The position numbers and the translations under genes were made by a program. This document shows positions 62,779 through 64,000 of a stretch of 64,000 bases of DNA, in pieces; the stretch's first letter is position 1, and the number at the start of each line of letters is the position of its first letter. This stretch comes from Asterias rubens (taxonomy: Eukaryota > Echinodermata > Asteroidea > Forcipulatida > Asteriidae). The DNA lies in contig NC_047065.1 of NCBI RefSeq assembly GCF_902459465.1, forward strand, positions 16,469,634 through 16,533,633, read 5' to 3'. The notes below the pieces were generated by a model, which had not been told where the DNA came from, made no database searches, and saw only the letters and a list, made by a program, of their open reading frames with translations.

Positions 62779-64000
62779 ATGGTTGAAGAGCGTTCACCCC
62801 TCCTTGCAACCACCAAAGCAGTAATGGAGTCGTCCAAAAGCCCTCTCAAAGTCCGTATCCCAGTTATTGTGATGACTGTGCTTTTCGGGACAGGAGCCTG
62901 GATTGCCATCAATGGGCTTTGGGTAGAGCTCCCACTACTAGTCTCGCTCAACATCCCCGAGAATTACAACTTGACCTCGTATTTGACTGTCATCATCCAA
63001 CTGGCCAACATCGGCCCGCTGACCTTTTCGCTGTTGAACTACTTCCTGGCGACGGAGAAACGAATTGAAATACCCACAGTGTTCATCATTGTGACCCTTG
63101 GCTGCATTGCTTCCTTCTTGCTGATCATCTTCTGGGACTCTTATTCAGTTTGGCCAACGGATAACAAACTCCACAGCACTGCTCTTTTAGTGTTAGCGTT
63201 CTTTCTCTCCCTGGTAGACTGCACATCATCGGTGACATTCACTCCCTTTATGTCCCTCCTGAAGGAGTCCTACCTAATGTGGTACTTCATCGGGGAGGGT
63301 CTGAGCTCCTTACTTCCAAGTGTTGTGGCTCTGATTCAAGGCGTAGGTGGTCAAGAGTGCGTTGCCAATGGCACTTACATCAATCGGACTGTGATCAAAA
63401 ATGTCACAGTGCTGTTGAATTGTACCAACTGGATCGGTAGAGACTCCGAAGCTCGTTTCCCTCCGGAGGACTTCTTTGGTTTCCTCCTAGCGATGATGAT
63501 AACTTGTGGGATCGCCTTCACGTTACTCAATTATCTGCCTCTAGCTAAACAGGAACACATTCCAGCCCTGCCACCATCCAAGACACCCACCGTAGAAGAT
63601 TCTGAATCTTCCAATAGAAGCTCGGACAGCCACAACATGCTTGTCTGCAGATCTGATACACGCATTGCAGGAGGGGATGGGCTAGTACCCATTCCCCAGG
63701 AAGATGAGGGCGATGATAAAAGTGACCAAGCTACATTCCAGACCGTCCACATCTTAACCAGACTTGAGTATATTTACCTGTTTGTTCTGCTCGCGATTGT
63801 ATGTGCAATTAGTAATGGCATTCTTCCATCGATTCAGACTTACTCTTGCGCGCCCTACGGGCTTAACACGTACCTCCTGGCTGCTACACTGGGCAAGATT
63901 GCCAACCCAGTTGGTGCTTTTGCTGTGCTGTTGTTTCCCTGTACAAGTTTGAGTATTCTTGGGGCAAGTACTCTTGCTGGAGTCCTGGTCAGCGCCTACT
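62779..64000 (+). CDS. SLC52A: SLC52A riboflavin transporter (RFVT), 3' truncated by window
   Basis: One open frame of 407 codons runs to the window edge without a stop. An in-frame TAG directly precedes the ATG at 62779, so this is the start. RFVTs carry riboflavin across the plasma membrane. The family N-terminus is clear: a hydrophobic segment with FGTGAWIAINGLWVELPLLV, then IIQLANIGPL, FLSLVDCTSSVTFTPFM, and YFIGEGLSSLLPSVVALIQG. A predicted extracellular loop follows with several N-glycosylation sequons (NGT, NRT, NVT, NCT). The next helix leads to a long acidic, Ser-rich loop (about 260-325) and further helices beginning YIYLFVLLAIVCAISNG. The last two to three helices lie outside the window. 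Whether it is nearer SLC52A2 or SLC52A3 cannot be told by eye. Confidence 0.94.
   Translation, partial: MVEERSPLLATTKAVMESSKSPLKVRIPVIVMTVLFGTGAWIAINGLWVELPLLVSLNIPENYNLTSYLTVIIQLANIGPLTFSLLNYFLATEKRIEIPTVFIIVTLGCIASFLLIIFWDSYSVWPTDNKLHSTALLVLAFFLSLVDCTSSVTFTPFMSLLKESYLMWYFIGEGLSSLLPSVVALIQGVGGQECVANGTYINRTVIKNVTVLLNCTNWIGRDSEARFPPEDFFGFLLAMMITCGIAFTLLNYLPLAKQEHIPALPPSKTPTVEDSESSNRSSDSHNMLVCRSDTRIAGGDGLVPIPQEDEGDDKSDQATFQTVHILTRLEYIYLFVLLAIVCAISNGILPSIQTYSCAPYGLNTYLLAATLGKIANPVGAFAVLLFPCTSLSILGASTLAGVLVSAY

Overview
This window is nuclear DNA from an animal, most likely an echinoderm and perhaps a sea star. The genes are split by GT-AG introns, the proteins resemble deuterostome orthologues, and the non-coding DNA is packed with short inverted-repeat transposons and tRNA-derived SINEs. 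The species call is inference. Gene models were built by hand from splice signals, reading phase and family motifs; no alignment was run.

Layout, left to right. A 46-bp tandem repeat (1-478) precedes two exons of a GDAP1-like GST-fold protein on the minus strand (774-1920, incomplete at both ends). TP53RK/Bud32, the KEOPS kinase, has two exons on the plus strand (6276-7809). DHRS4, a peroxisomal-type SDR reductase, has nine exons on the minus strand (11324-19171). It is head-to-head, 579 bp apart, with a six-exon deoxynucleoside kinase of the TK2/dNK family (copy A, plus, 19751-23966). A second copy (B, minus, 28193-33209) faces A tail-to-tail. SAMHD1, the dNTP triphosphohydrolase, has 15 exons on the minus strand (38547-57387). 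An SLC52A riboflavin transporter starts at 62779 on the plus strand and runs off the right edge.

Functionally, 19.7-57.4 kb brings together two kinases that feed the dNTP pool and the enzyme that drains it. The two kinases keep identical exon-length structure except for two codons in exon 3 and two in the last exon. Copy B differs from A at three residues that line the base pocket in this family (Q to E, V to A, M to L), so a change of substrate preference is a testable prediction and the most interesting coding signal here. SAMHD1 keeps its metal and allosteric residues at the same numbers as the human protein, and a C-terminal Thr-Pro-x-Lys site like human T592.

Introns and intergenic DNA are mostly foldback elements. 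Several families share TTAAAGG...CCTTTAA ends and sometimes sit head-to-tail sharing one TTAA. Near-perfect hairpins carry exact 9-bp target duplications. A 454-bp element has an exact 8-bp duplication. Composite SINEs carry another element at one fixed internal position. Repeat boundaries are by eye and usually good to a few bases where a target duplication or TTAA is named, and about 10-20 bp otherwise.
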